Of a stretch of 64,000 nt of DNA, positions 33,562-43,152 are shown one piece after another. Under the pieces are notes generated by a model. That model was given only the letters and a program-made list of their open reading frames with translations, made no database searches and was not told the DNA's origin. The position numbers were made by a program, and so were the translations under genes. Origin of the DNA: Parvularculaceae bacterium (lineage in GTDB: Bacteria > Pseudomonadota > Alphaproteobacteria > Caulobacterales > Parvularculaceae). The stretch is from positions 1-64,000 of the forward strand of contig JAJFFV010000005.1 of the NCBI GenBank assembly GCA_021776475.1, read 5' to 3'. The number at the start of each line of letters is the position of its first letter. The stretch's first letter is position 1.

Positions 33562-35024
33562 CAAAAGCTGCTGCCATTGCCAACCAGGCGGGTTTCGCAA
33601 AGCGGTGTGCTGGTTTCCAGGAAATATTTCATCAGCAGGTTTTGCGCCACGTTGAGGCGATATTCCGCACTCGCACGCATATCCGTTAGTGGCGTGAAGT
33701 CATCAACGAACATCTTGGTTGCAGCCTCGAGTGTTTGCTCGGTCCAAGTCCTGCCGATCAGGGCTGATTCAACTGCTCGCGCACGTTTCGGCGTTGCCGC
33801 CATGCCGCCGAAGGCAATGGTCGCGCGCGCAACTTTGCCTTCGGCGATACTGATATTGAAACAGCCACAAACCGCTGAAATGTCCTGGTCAAAGCGTTTT
33901 GAAATCTTGTAGCATTTCAACTCTTCAGCTCTTGCCATACGAGGCACCTTGATCGCTTCAACAAACTCGCCGGGGTGTCGATCCTGCTTTGCGTAGTCGA
34001 TGAAGAAATCTTCAAGCAGTAGTTTGCGCTTACTGTCGCCGTGCCGCAGGACAAGCGAGGCGCCCAGCGCAATCAGCGCCGGTGGAAGATCGCCGATTGG
34101 TGATCCGTTGGCGATGTTGCCGCCGACCGTCGCGGCGTTGCGTATCTGAACGGAGGCGAAGCGCCGGACCAGTTCGCCCAAGTCGGGATACAAAGCGGCC
34201 AATTTTTCGATGGCCTGCGTACATGTAGCGCCTGCGCCGATTGCTATTTCGTTTTCGTCTGTTTTTATTTCTGTCAGTTCAGTAATCCGGTTAATGAAGA
34301 TCAGGGCGGGCAGATGGCGGTGTTGTTTGGTGACCCACAACCCCACATCGGTCGCGCCAGCGACAATGATGGCACCAGGGTTCTCTGCATAAACCTGCGC
34401 CAGCTGATCAGTCGTGCGCGGCAAATAGGCGCGACCGTCATGATGTTCAATCACAACCATGTCGTTGTGTGCCAGTGCATGCAACTGTTCAATCTCTGCG
34501 TTGTTTTGATCAGTTTGATCAGCCTCCCCAACTTCAACGGCGAGCAAAGATGACGCGTTAAGGATCGGTCCGTATCCTGTGCAGCGGCACAAATTTCCGG
34601 CGATGAGATCGTTTGGCGCGGCAAGCGCTGCTGCATCTGTGTTCCGGAAGCCGGTATAGAGCGACATCACAAAGCCCGGCGTACAGAAACCGCATTGCGA
34701 TCCGTTTTCCTGGATCATCGCTTTTTGCACCGGATGAGGTTGGCGGCTGGCACCGGCAAGCGCGTCAACTGTCGTTACACATGTGCCCTCAAGACTTGGC
34801 ATAAACCGGATGCACGCATTGATCGCTTCGCGAATTACACCGCCTTCGCTATTCAAACAGGAGACCATCACTGTGCAGGCACCACAGTCCCCTTCGGCGC
34901 AGCCTTCTTTTGTCCCACAGAGATTTTTTTCTTCGCGCAAAAATCTGAGCAACGTTTGCGTTGGCGAGACATCTGTGAGGTCGACAAGGTCGCCGTTCAG
35001 ATAAAAGGAAAGATGGTCGCGCAT
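33561..35024 (-). CDS. xdhA: Xanthine dehydrogenase, FeS/FAD subunit
   Basis: This 487-residue protein carries a plant-type [2Fe-2S] cluster in CGTKEGCAEGDCGAC near residue 36 and a second in CGFCTPGFV with CRCTGYGPI near residues 105-150. The FAD-binding domain begins around residue 195 (AGATDVGLWVT), and TVGGNIANGSPIGD is the pyrophosphate loop. It accepts electrons from XdhB and passes them to NAD. It starts the xdhABC operon, 5 bp downstream of uraH. Confidence 0.95.
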   Translation of the reverse strand: MRDHLSFYLNGDLVDLTDVSPTQTLLRFLREEKNLCGTKEGCAEGDCGACTVMVSCLNSEGGVIREAINACIRFMPSLEGTCVTTVDALAGASRQPHPVQKAMIQENGSQCGFCTPGFVMSLYTGFRNTDAAALAAPNDLIAGNLCRCTGYGPILNASSLLAVEVGEADQTDQNNAEIEQLHALAHNDMVVIEHHDGRAYLPRTTDQLAQVYAENPGAIIVAGATDVGLWVTKQHRHLPALIFINRITELTEIKTDENEIAIGAGATCTQAIEKLAALYPDLGELVRRFASVQIRNAATVGGNIANGSPIGDLPPALIALGASLVLRHGDSKRKLLLEDFFIDYAKQDRHPGEFVEAIKVPRMARAEELKCYKISKRFDQDISAVCGCFNISIAEGKVARATIAFGGMAATPKRARAVESALIGRTWTEQTLEAATKMFVDDFTPLTDMRASAEYRLNVAQNLLMKYFLETSTPLCETRLVGNGSSF

Positions 35025-35029
35025 GTGGT

Positions 35030-35401
35030 TTAGCTTCCCCGATAGGTGGAATAGCCGAACGGTGAGACCAGCAGCGGCACATGGTAATGGGCAGTTTTGT
35101 CAGCGATACCGAAGCGGATGATGACGATGTCGATAAATTTCGGGTGCGGCAATTGGGCGCCTTTTTTTTCAAAATAGTCGCCGATGTGAAATTCCAACTC
35201 ATACTCACCCGGTTGAAACGCAGCGCCTTCGAGCAAGGGAGCATCAGCGCGGCCGTCGCTATTGGTAACGAGCGAGTTTATTTCTGACCGCGTGCGGGTT
35301 GAACCGGCCACCTGGTCCTGCAGTCTGTACAGCCTGATCGTGACGCTTGCCGCAGGTGTACCGGCGCTGGTGTCGAGAATGTGGGTCGTCAATTTGCTCA
35401 T
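35030..35401 (-). CDS. uraH: 5-Hydroxyisourate hydrolase
   Basis: This 123-residue transthyretin-like protein has all the family landmarks: THILDTSAGTPA at residues 5-16, HYHVPLLVSPFGYSTYRGS at the end with the diagnostic YRGS, and conserved His and Arg residues. It hydrolyses the PuuD product 5-hydroxyisourate to OHCU, which UraD uses. It is the first gene of the minus-strand uraH-xdhA-xdhB-xdhC run. Confidence 0.96.
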   Translation of the reverse strand: MSKLTTHILDTSAGTPAASVTIRLYRLQDQVAGSTRTRSEINSLVTNSDGRADAPLLEGAAFQPGEYELEFHIGDYFEKKGAQLPHPKFIDIVIIRFGIADKTAHYHVPLLVSPFGYSTYRGS

Positions 35402-35813
35402 ATTTTTTCTGTTTTCCTAGTCTTTATTCGCTCGATTTGCTGACCTTGGCAGTTTCTACCAGGCGGCGAAAAAAAAGTTTTCAGCCCGGTTTGGTATATA
35501 TGCGCTCGCTGGTTCAGTCCTCAACTCTGTACTCTATTTTCTCCTCATCCATGCTGCGCTCTGCTGCCGTGGCAAGCATAGAAATGTTTGGTTCCCCCGT
35601 AAAAGAACAGATCAGGCAACATAGCACAGCCTGAACGGCCTTGCGCAATTTGACTTAAGCATTTGTTTTTATTGACTATTTTGTTCTGGAATCGGTCTGA
35701 TTTCGGACCCTGCCGGGCCCAAACTGCTGCAGGAATCGCGTGCCTTATGGGCCGGCAACATTTAAGCTTTACTCGCTTGATGACACTACCATCGGGCGGT
35801 AACGGAGGGGCCG
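35402..35813. other. 412-bp divergent intergenic region
   Basis: The stretch separates uraH (minus) from the DUF3604 gene (plus) and must hold both promoters. I see no RNA gene, clear palindrome or recognisable operator in it. A short frame at 35347-35634 has no family resemblance and is not called. Confidence 0.5.
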
Positions 35814-38066
35814 ATGCGTATTGCTGTAACGATTGTTGTTATTCTGGCAGTCTTGTTTGGCGCCTGGCAACTTTTCGACCACGCGGTGATGTCCGGCAAG
35901 CTCGGCACAGAACGGGGGGCCGGAACGATCATCGGCGATGCGGTGCCCACAGCCGAGATCATCGGCCGGCAAGATGCCGTTCAATCAGCCACACCTGCGG
36001 GCCGAGAAAAACAAATCCTCTTCGGTGACCTGCACGTCCACACGACTTATTCTACTGATGCGTTCTTGTGGGCGTTGCCACTGAACCACGGTAAAGGCGT
36101 TCATCCCGTCGCAGATGCCTGCGACTACGCGCGCTATTGCTCAGCCATGGATTTCTGGTCGATCACTGATCACGCCGAGGCCTCGACGCCGGCACGCTGG
36201 TCACAAACAAAAGATTCAATCCGCCAGTGCCAGGCGCGGGCGCTAGATCAGGCTAATCCCGACATGGTTTCGATGATCGGTTTTGAATGGACACAAGTCG
36301 GCAACTCGCCGGCAGAGCATTTCGGCCACAAGAACGTGATTTTCAAAGATCTCGATGATGACAAGGTCGCAGCCAGGCCAATTGCAGCCGTTGGCGCAGC
36401 GATGGATGCTTTGCGGAATAACGCTTTTGGAATGCCGACGATTGTCTCCCTCCTCAACTTCGAAGAACGGCAAGTCTATTGGGACTTCAACACATATGTG
36501 AAGAACGTTCAGGCCGTGCCGTTATGCGACGCGGCAACGCCCTCCGGTCAATTACCTGCGGACTGCTATGAAGCAGCGGCGACACCGGGAGATCTGGTCA
36601 GCCGGCTCGAAGATCAGGGCCTTGACCCGCTGATTATTCCGCATGGATCAACTTGGGGATTTTATACGCCGCCGGGCACGACCTGGGACAAGCAATTAAG
36701 GCCTGAACACCGGCCGGAGGCTTTTCCGCTGGTCGAAATTTATTCCGGCCATGGCAATTCGGAGGAATATCGTGACTATCGCGACGTTGCGTTTTCCGAA
36801 GACGGCACCAGCGGTCTGTGTCCGCCGAAAACCGACACCTACACGCCCGCCTGTGTTCGCGCTGGTGAGATTATCGAAGAAAGGTGTCTGGCAAAGGGGG
36901 TCGCCGCGGACGACTGCGCCGCCCGGGCAGCCGCTGCGCGTGATGATGCCGCCAATATGGGGATTGCTTATCATCTTGCCGTCGGTGGTGAGGAGCCGGA
37001 CGAATGGCTTGAATCCGGACAGTGTACGGATTGTTTTCTTCCCGCTTTTAACTATCGCCCGCTTACAAGTGTGCAATACGGGCTTGCGATATCACGATTT
37101 GAGGAAGACGGAACGCTGTCGACGCGCTTTAACTGGGGCTTTATTGCATCATCTGACAACCATCGGGCGCGGCCCGGCACCGGATACAAGGAAGTGGCGC
37201 GACGGCTCAACACGGAGGCGGGCGGCGTGATTGATCCGAAATACCGGAAAATATTCTTGGACGACGAAACGCCAGAAGACGCCTACTCCCACCGTCGTAC
37301 ACGTGAAGAGCTACAAGCGATTGCTGGTTTTCAGTTGACGGAGATCGAACGCCAGTCAAGCTTCTGGCAGACGGGCGGACTGGCCGCTGTTCATACCGAA
37401 GGGCGCTCCCGAGAAGCAATTTGGGATGCGCTGCAACGCCGCGAGACATACGCAACCTCCGGTCCTCGAATGCTTTTGTGGTTCGACCACGTTGATGCCG
37501 AGGGGGACACTGCTCCGATGGGGGCGAGCGTTGCGGTGGCTGACGCCGGGACATTCAAGGTGCGGGCGGCAGGTTCATTCAAGCAAAAGCCTGGCTGCCC
37601 CGATCATGCCGTATCGGCGCTCGGCGAAGAGCGCATAGCTTCGATCTGTGCCAGTGAATGCTACAACCCTAGTGATGAACGCAGCGTGATAGAGCGAATC
37701 GAGATCATCCGTATCAGGCCACAGGTATCAGCCGACGAAGATGTTGCAGATTTGATCGATGATCCATTCCTCGTTCATGCGTGCCCGCTGGATCAGGCTG
37801 GTTGTTCATTTGAGTTTACTGATTCGGACTTTGCGGCGGGCAGCCGCGATGCACTCTATTATGCACGGGCCATTCAGGAGCCGCGGCCGACAATCAATGG
37901 TGACCCGTTGCGCTGTGAACGGGACGAGGAAGGCAACTGCGTCAAACCAAAACTCTGTTATGGCGACTGGCGCACCGGCGATGAAGACTGCACAAGTATG
38001 AAAGACGTGCGGGCGTGGTCTTCTCCGATCTATCTCAGCTATCAGGCAGCCATAAGTAGCGAATAG
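35814..38066 (+). CDS. DUF3604 exported metal-dependent hydrolase-like protein
   Basis: This 750-residue protein has an N-terminal hydrophobic segment (residues 2-18) acting as a signal or anchor. It has a PHP-like metal motif, FGDLHVHTTYSTDA, near residue 68, WSITDHAEAS near residue 115 and a later IASSDNHRARPGTG near residue 445. The family, DUF3604, is related to PHP phosphoesterases, but no substrate is established that I know of. Several cysteine pairs fit a periplasmic location. It leads a tight three-gene operon with a PpiC-type isomerase and a HupE/UreJ membrane protein. Confidence 0.85.
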   Translation: MRIAVTIVVILAVLFGAWQLFDHAVMSGKLGTERGAGTIIGDAVPTAEIIGRQDAVQSATPAGREKQILFGDLHVHTTYSTDAFLWALPLNHGKGVHPVADACDYARYCSAMDFWSITDHAEASTPARWSQTKDSIRQCQARALDQANPDMVSMIGFEWTQVGNSPAEHFGHKNVIFKDLDDDKVAARPIAAVGAAMDALRNNAFGMPTIVSLLNFEERQVYWDFNTYVKNVQAVPLCDAATPSGQLPADCYEAAATPGDLVSRLEDQGLDPLIIPHGSTWGFYTPPGTTWDKQLRPEHRPEAFPLVEIYSGHGNSEEYRDYRDVAFSEDGTSGLCPPKTDTYTPACVRAGEIIEERCLAKGVAADDCAARAAAARDDAANMGIAYHLAVGGEEPDEWLESGQCTDCFLPAFNYRPLTSVQYGLAISRFEEDGTLSTRFNWGFIASSDNHRARPGTGYKEVARRLNTEAGGVIDPKYRKIFLDDETPEDAYSHRRTREELQAIAGFQLTEIERQSSFWQTGGLAAVHTEGRSREAIWDALQRRETYATSGPRMLLWFDHVDAEGDTAPMGASVAVADAGTFKVRAAGSFKQKPGCPDHAVSALGEERIASICASECYNPSDERSVIERIEIIRIRPQVSADEDVADLIDDPFLVHACPLDQAGCSFEFTDSDFAAGSRDALYYARAIQEPRPTINGDPLRCERDEEGNCVKPKLCYGDWRTGDEDCTSMKDVRAWSSPIYLSYQAAISSE

Positions 38067-38069
38067 GGT

Positions 38070-38933
38070 ATGTTGCGGAAAATTTTTTCAACCGCCCCGC
38101 CAGCCTCAGCCTATGCTGCCGCGGCCTTTCTTGCCCTTGCCGCGGCGCTTTTCTCCGCCCTTGGTTTGCGCCTCGGTGACGGGCGGGAGCGCGGCGCCAT
38201 TGCTGTTGTCAACGGCGAGATTGTTCCCGATGCGGAATATGCCCGCGCCCTTGACGCGATGCAGGCTGGGCTTGAACGTGAGTTGACAAACGAAGATCGC
38301 ACGCGCGCGCTGAATATCCTGATTGATGAAGAATTGATCGTGCAGCACGCGCTCGATCTCGATATTGCGCGCAATGACCGGCTTGCCCGTAAAACGCTAA
38401 TACAAGCGCTCATACGGTCATCGCTTGTGCTCGATGGACCGGCCGAACCAAGTGACATTGACTTACGTAGGCTTTTTGAAGCCGAGCGACAGCTTTTTGC
38501 CTCATCCGTTTTTGTAACGGTTAAGATTGCCAAGGCACCAGAAAACGGCGCGGGCGTTGACGCATTCAAGCAAGCGATTGCCACCGGGACGCCGTTCGAT
38601 GAAGCAGGCGCCTTGACCGGGTTTCGCGATATGTCACCGCCGCCGCAATTGCCGCTCGGCAAGCTCGCCGATTATGCCGGTGCTTCCATACGCGACGTCG
38701 TTCTGGCAATGACGCCGGGAGATATCGCCGGTCCCGTTCCCTATGGAGCACAGGTGGTTTTCATTTGGCTGACCGAAAGGACCGGTGGTGAGGTGCCGGA
38801 TTTTGAGGCGGTACGCGACGCCGTGACGGCTGAGTGGACAAGGCGGCGCGAAGAAGCAGCTTTCGAGCGGTATATGAAACGGTTGCGCCGGAAGGCGCAA
38901 ATCAGGAAGTTTATTGATCCGGAAGCAGAATGA
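38070..38933 (+). CDS. PpiC/parvulin-type peptidyl-prolyl isomerase, membrane-anchored
   Basis: This 287-residue protein has an N-terminal membrane segment (about residues 15-32) and a SurA-N-like helical region (VVNGEIVPDAEYARALDAM and ILIDEELIVQHALDL). A degenerate parvulin domain follows, spanning about residues 145-245. A folding helper in the periplasm is likely. It starts 3 bp after the DUF3604 gene, and its stop overlaps the next start. The likely clients are the two neighbouring exported proteins, but that is an inference. Confidence 0.75.
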   Translation: MLRKIFSTAPPASAYAAAAFLALAAALFSALGLRLGDGRERGAIAVVNGEIVPDAEYARALDAMQAGLERELTNEDRTRALNILIDEELIVQHALDLDIARNDRLARKTLIQALIRSSLVLDGPAEPSDIDLRRLFEAERQLFASSVFVTVKIAKAPENGAGVDAFKQAIATGTPFDEAGALTGFRDMSPPPQLPLGKLADYAGASIRDVVLAMTPGDIAGPVPYGAQVVFIWLTERTGGEVPDFEAVRDAVTAEWTRRREEAAFERYMKRLRRKAQIRKFIDPEAE

Positions 38934-40123
38934 AAATTTTCCCATACACTACCGGCATTGTTTTCATGGCCTTGCTGTTGGCACTCATGCCGTCTCCGGC
39001 TTTTGCCCATACCAAAAGCCAGTCATTTTCAAGCTGGCAGGTTGACGGATCGCGGGCTGACGTTATTTTTGCTGTTGATGCGCGCCGGGTGACGCAGCTT
39101 GCTCAGCTGTACGATGACCCGATGCCCCTGGAGGCGCTTCTGGCAGCGCATCTGGAGGAAACAATATCGTTGCGCCAGGCGGGCGCACCCTGCCCCCAGA
39201 CCGGTTTGAGGATTACAGACAAAGACGCTGCCACGCTCCGTGTCCGGATAAATTTTTTGTGCCCGCAAACGATTGACGATAATGACAGCGTGCGCATTAC
39301 CGCTTTTCATACGGTCTCGGCGACCCATCTCCACATTGCGCGGGTCACCATTGGAGAGGACGACAATGGCCGGGAATATCTGCTGAACGAAACCACACCA
39401 GGTTTTTCGGTACAGCTGCAATCAGGACCACGGGATATTGTTGGTTTCATTTGGCTCGGATTTTTTCATGTCCTGTCGGGCCTCGACCATCTGGCATTTC
39501 TGGCGGCGCTGGCGCTGGTCGCACGCACACGCCGCCGCGCGATTCTCTGTGTCACGGGGTTTACAGTTGGTCACAGCCTGACGCTGGCGCTCGCCACATT
39601 TGGGCGGATCAGCCCTGATCTGCCGCTGATCGAAGCAATGATCGGCTTCACCATCGCTGCGAGCGCACTCGAAGCGAGCGAGCCTAGGGCCCGCCGACCT
39701 GTTTTTGGGGCCTTCGCGGTTTTTACATTTGTTATCGTCGCCCTGCCCCTTGGACTTGATCACTCACTGCTCGGATTTGGTCTGGCCCTCGCCGCTTTTG
39801 CCTGGGCGATTGGTCAATTGGCGGCGCGCCAGTCCGCCCGGCTGGTCCCGCTGATCGCGGTTGCCTTTGGCCTGGTTCACGGCGCCGGTTTTGCCGGTGG
39901 CCTCACCCAACTGGACTTGGCGCGGGATCAACTTGCTGTGCCCCTATTTGGGTTCAATATCGGGGTCGAACTTGGTCAGCTTGTCGCCCTTGCAGGTCTT
40001 TATTTGAGTACGGCAACACTTGCCGTTGCCATCCCTCAGATACGCTCACAGGGCCCGCAATGGTTAACGGTTTTTTTGTTCGGCACCGGATGTTTCTGGT
40101 TTGCCGAGCGGATCTGGTCATAA
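38930..40123 (+). CDS. HupE/UreJ-family membrane protein
   Basis: This 397-residue protein has a signal peptide (cut near AFAHT, residue 26), a periplasmic domain of about 130 residues and a C-terminal membrane half. That half carries the HupE/UreJ signature HVLSGLDHLAFL near residue 181, GHSLTLALA near residue 215 and FGLVHGAGFAGGL near residue 310. The histidine-rich membrane motifs suggest metal transport, nickel or cobalt in characterised HupE. The substrate here is unknown. It overlaps the PpiC gene by 4 bp. Confidence 0.82.
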   Translation: MKIFPYTTGIVFMALLLALMPSPAFAHTKSQSFSSWQVDGSRADVIFAVDARRVTQLAQLYDDPMPLEALLAAHLEETISLRQAGAPCPQTGLRITDKDAATLRVRINFLCPQTIDDNDSVRITAFHTVSATHLHIARVTIGEDDNGREYLLNETTPGFSVQLQSGPRDIVGFIWLGFFHVLSGLDHLAFLAALALVARTRRRAILCVTGFTVGHSLTLALATFGRISPDLPLIEAMIGFTIAASALEASEPRARRPVFGAFAVFTFVIVALPLGLDHSLLGFGLALAAFAWAIGQLAARQSARLVPLIAVAFGLVHGAGFAGGLTQLDLARDQLAVPLFGFNIGVELGQLVALAGLYLSTATLAVAIPQIRSQGPQWLTVFLFGTGCFWFAERIWS

Positions 40124-40211
40124 GCCTTCCTTTCATTGGTCAGGCTGGTCCATTCTCCCATCAAAATCAGGGGCAAAATTAACCTCGAGCATCGGGTCTT
40201 GTAAGACGCCG

Positions 40212-40219
40212 TTAACCAT
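40212..40219 (+). promoter_or_regulatory. CtrA-type 8-mer TTAACCAT before the diguanylate cyclase
   Basis: TTAACCAT followed directly by TTAAC lies 73 bp before the GGDEF gene start. TTAACCAT is one of the two motifs described for the cell-cycle regulator CtrA. The same 8-mer occurs at both flagellin promoters here. CtrA itself is not in the window. Confidence 0.4.
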
Positions 40220-40291
40220 TTAACTACACAATTTGAGGTAGAAGGAAACGATTGAATCAACCTGCATAACTCCAGGCAAAAAGGTGCGAAA

Positions 40292-41368
40292 ATGACTGAA
40301 ACAACATCAGGGAATAAACCTGTGGAAATGAGCAAAAAAGACAAAAAAGCGTTCGAACTGGCCAATCAGGCCTTTGAGTTGATCGGCCAGCACCAGACGC
40401 CGCCTTACCCAAGCACCTACGCTCTATGGTACGCGTATGCCGCCAAATCGAACCAGGAGGTCGTTGAAAAGGTAGACGAGACGATCGAGAAAACTGGCAC
40501 GCTCAGCGTCTACGAGATCGGCCAGATCCACGATACCTACCTGTCCGCAAACGAACTTGAAAAACAACGGAATCAAGAAATCGGTCAGGATTTCGAAAAG
40601 GAACTGGCCGGCGTCATGAAGCTGGTTCAAAAAAGCCTCAGCAACAACGATCAGTACTCCTCCTCACTGAATGAAGCACAGGAACTTCTGCCCGATGCCG
40701 TTTCACCGGAAATGGTCGGCGAGATCGTCACAAAACTACTTGATCAGAATCGTGAAATGAAAACGATGACAGAAGAGTTGAATGACGGCCTCCACAAATC
40801 ACAGTCACAAATTCATGAACTCAACACGCAACTCGCCGAGGCGCGCGAGGAGAGCATGCGCGACGGATTGACCCTGCTCGCCAATCGTCGCGCGTTTGAC
40901 GAAAAGCTGGCCCAAGAAATTGAGACCGCCTCACAAAATGGCACTGACCTTAGCCTCGTGCTTGCAGATATCGACCACTTCAAACGCGTGAACGACTCAT
41001 TCGGTCATCAAGTTGGCGATGGCATTCTGCAAACATTCGCATCGCTGATTTCAAAGAGCATCAAAGGCCGCGACATGGCTGCCCGATATGGCGGCGAAGA
41101 GTTCGCGCTGATCCTGCCACAGACCAATCTGAACGAGGCGTTTCAGCTGGTGGAAAAAATCCGGCTCGATCTTGAAGCCTCAAAGCTGGTGATCAAAAGC
41201 ACAGGTCAATCTGTTGGCACCGTCACGTCATCTTTCGGGATCAGCATGATGCACCCGGGCACCGACGCGGAAAAACTGATTCGCCGCGCCGACCAGAAGC
41301 TCTATGACGCAAAAAATAACGGGCGCAACCGGATCGAGATGGACCTCGAGGCCATGGCTGCTGCCTAG
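40292..41368 (+). CDS. Diguanylate cyclase (GGDEF domain)
   Basis: This 358-residue protein is soluble. Residues about 10-185 are helical with no recognised sensor domain. A coiled coil near 160-190 leads into the GGDEF domain (DGLTLLANRRAFD near residue 190 to the end). The active motif is YGGEEF, an accepted catalytic variant that makes cyclic di-GMP from two GTP. The position of the inhibitory RxxD site reads KGRD, so product inhibition may be weakened. The gene lies between an operon of unknown role and the flagellar region and has a CtrA-type motif upstream. Confidence 0.93.
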   Translation: MTETTSGNKPVEMSKKDKKAFELANQAFELIGQHQTPPYPSTYALWYAYAAKSNQEVVEKVDETIEKTGTLSVYEIGQIHDTYLSANELEKQRNQEIGQDFEKELAGVMKLVQKSLSNNDQYSSSLNEAQELLPDAVSPEMVGEIVTKLLDQNREMKTMTEELNDGLHKSQSQIHELNTQLAEAREESMRDGLTLLANRRAFDEKLAQEIETASQNGTDLSLVLADIDHFKRVNDSFGHQVGDGILQTFASLISKSIKGRDMAARYGGEEFALILPQTNLNEAFQLVEKIRLDLEASKLVIKSTGQSVGTVTSSFGISMMHPGTDAEKLIRRADQKLYDAKNNGRNRIEMDLEAMAAA

Positions 41369-41757
41369 GCTTGGCTCAAAAAACACTCTGCTTCAATTTC
41401 CACGAGCCAGGCGGGATCAACGAATCCCGCCACCTGAACAAATGTGCAGGCCGGACGGATTGTTTTGAAAAACTCGGCATGCGCGTTGGCCGCTTGTTTC
41501 CAATCAGCAATATCAACAAGCATGACCCGGGTCCTCATCGTATCCTCTATGCGCCCGCCCGCTTCGTCGATCGCGGCACGAATGATTTCAAGGCAACGCA
41601 GAGTTTGACCGTAAGCGTCACCGGACGCTGCAAGCGTACCGTCATCATTGAGCGGCGCAGTACCGGAGACGGCGATGACGGGACCAACGCGAACTGCACG
41701 GCTAAAGCCAATTTCGCGCTCAAATCTTGAGCCTGACGTGATGAGTTTTCTGTCCAT
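41365..41757 (-). CDS. RidA/YjgF family protein
   Basis: The protein has 130 residues from the ATG at 41757, which has GGAGG 5 bases upstream. An in-frame GTG at 41769 lies before that site and is rejected. It has RAVRVGPVIAVSGTAPLNDDG near the N-terminus and the key Arg in TMRTRVMLVD near residue 85, as in RidA deaminases that hydrolyse reactive enamines. It converges on the cyclase gene with a 4-bp overlap. The subfamily, and so the real substrate, is uncertain. Confidence 0.88.
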   Translation of the reverse strand: MDRKLITSGSRFEREIGFSRAVRVGPVIAVSGTAPLNDDGTLAASGDAYGQTLRCLEIIRAAIDEAGGRIEDTMRTRVMLVDIADWKQAANAHAEFFKTIRPACTFVQVAGFVDPAWLVEIEAECFLSQA

Positions 41758-41826
41758 CCAGTCCTCCACAAATAATTGTGTAGCTAATCATTTTTTATCG
41801 ATCAGGGTCAATTGAAGGGCTGGAGC

Positions 41827-42972
41827 CTAGCTCGCTGCGCTCAACACTTCAGATTTGTGGTATTGATAACACTCATTTGGCAAAATGGCGGTGAAAACAG
41901 AGCCTTTGCCCTGCTCGCTCGTCACCTCCAGATGGCCACCTGCCATTGCCAGAAATTCACGGCTCAGTTTTAACCCGATGCCGAGGCCACCATCGAAATC
42001 AGCGCCCGGTGTGTAGCTGTTGCGGGACATGATTTCAGAGACAAGTTCCGGCGCCATGCCGATACCTGTATCGGTCACTGATATACACAGATTATTTTGA
42101 ACACGCTGCAGGGAAATAAGGACCGCCCCCTGGTCGGTAAATTTGATCGCGTTTTTGATAAGATTTACCAGCACTTGCCGCATTCGCAATTTGTCCCCCA
42201 AATAAACGCAGTCGGTATCGTTGGTATATTCCGATTTGAGGACAATGCCTTTATGAGCTGCATGGTCACCGAACAGCTGAACCAGGTCTTCAACCACTGG
42301 AATAACCGAAAAGGTTTCACGGCGCATCGAAAGTTGATTTCTGCTGACCCGAACATACTCGGAAATATTGTTGATCGCATCCAGGACATGGGTAATGGCC
42401 AGCGCGGTGATCCGGGAGTTCGATTTGATTTCTTCAATGTCCGCCAGGACCGAAGTGTTTTCCTGCAGCGTTCTTGCGGCCTGCAGAGGTCCGGCGAGTT
42501 CATGGCTCATATACTGAAAGAACCGGTTGTTGGTCTGATCTGCCAGTTCCACCGCTCTTTGCAAGTTGCTCATTTCTGATATGACCGCATTCACTTCCAC
42601 AATGTATTTCAAAGCGGTCAGTACTAGGTCAGCGCGGATCTGCCCCTTATCAAAAACCTCGCACAAGGGCACTTTCGTCCAATCGGGACCGTCAGAGCAA
42701 GCGGTTGCCTCGTCAGCAATGAAAATCACCGGTATCAGATCCAGCCTTGCTTGACGATAGTCCAGAAACTGCTTCTGGTCCTTGGTGTCCGTACTCAGAA
42801 TAATTGCGGCGGCCGTTTGATCATACCCGCTGTTGATGAACTCATCTACACAAGAATACGCCATCACTGGATATCGGCTGGCAATGGCCGCATCAAAAAA
42901 AGAGACAAGGCGATGCTTCAGGTGCTCGTCCTGCGCGATGACAATAATCACCTGAGTAACCGCCGTGTACAC
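41827..42972 (-). CDS. Sensor histidine kinase, cytoplasmic
   Basis: This 381-residue protein starts at a GTG with GGAGG 6 bases upstream. The first 125 residues resemble a receiver-like fold without an obvious phosphoacceptor triad. The H-box FFQYMSHELAGPLQAA lies near residue 155, the N-box NLIKNAIKFTD near residue 270, DTGIGMAPEL near residue 298 and GGLGIGL near residue 323. It has no membrane helix. The partner regulator is not adjacent. Its position beside the flagellar genes hints at a role in motility control, but nothing in the sequence proves this. Confidence 0.88.
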   Translation of the reverse strand: MYTAVTQVIIVIAQDEHLKHRLVSFFDAAIASRYPVMAYSCVDEFINSGYDQTAAAIILSTDTKDQKQFLDYRQARLDLIPVIFIADEATACSDGPDWTKVPLCEVFDKGQIRADLVLTALKYIVEVNAVISEMSNLQRAVELADQTNNRFFQYMSHELAGPLQAARTLQENTSVLADIEEIKSNSRITALAITHVLDAINNISEYVRVSRNQLSMRRETFSVIPVVEDLVQLFGDHAAHKGIVLKSEYTNDTDCVYLGDKLRMRQVLVNLIKNAIKFTDQGAVLISLQRVQNNLCISVTDTGIGMAPELVSEIMSRNSYTPGADFDGGLGIGLKLSREFLAMAGGHLEVTSEQGKGSVFTAILPNECYQYHKSEVLSAAS

Positions 42973-43152
42973 GGGACACCTCCTCGTGAGTGCACGACTT
43001 ATAGTTGCAGTCGCTGATTAAAGATTTCTTACCTGCACATGCTTAACCGCTTTAAGTATCAGCGTTTTATCGATGCCGCATGCCGAAAATGTCGCCGTTT
43101 CAGGTTTGTGCGTTTCGAGGATTTCCTGACAAACACCCTGCAGTTGCAGACA

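Noticed and set aside
33121-33912. 263-codon plus-strand frame across the xdhA/xdhB junction
   Set aside because: It is antisense to both xanthine dehydrogenase subunits, whose motifs are intact.
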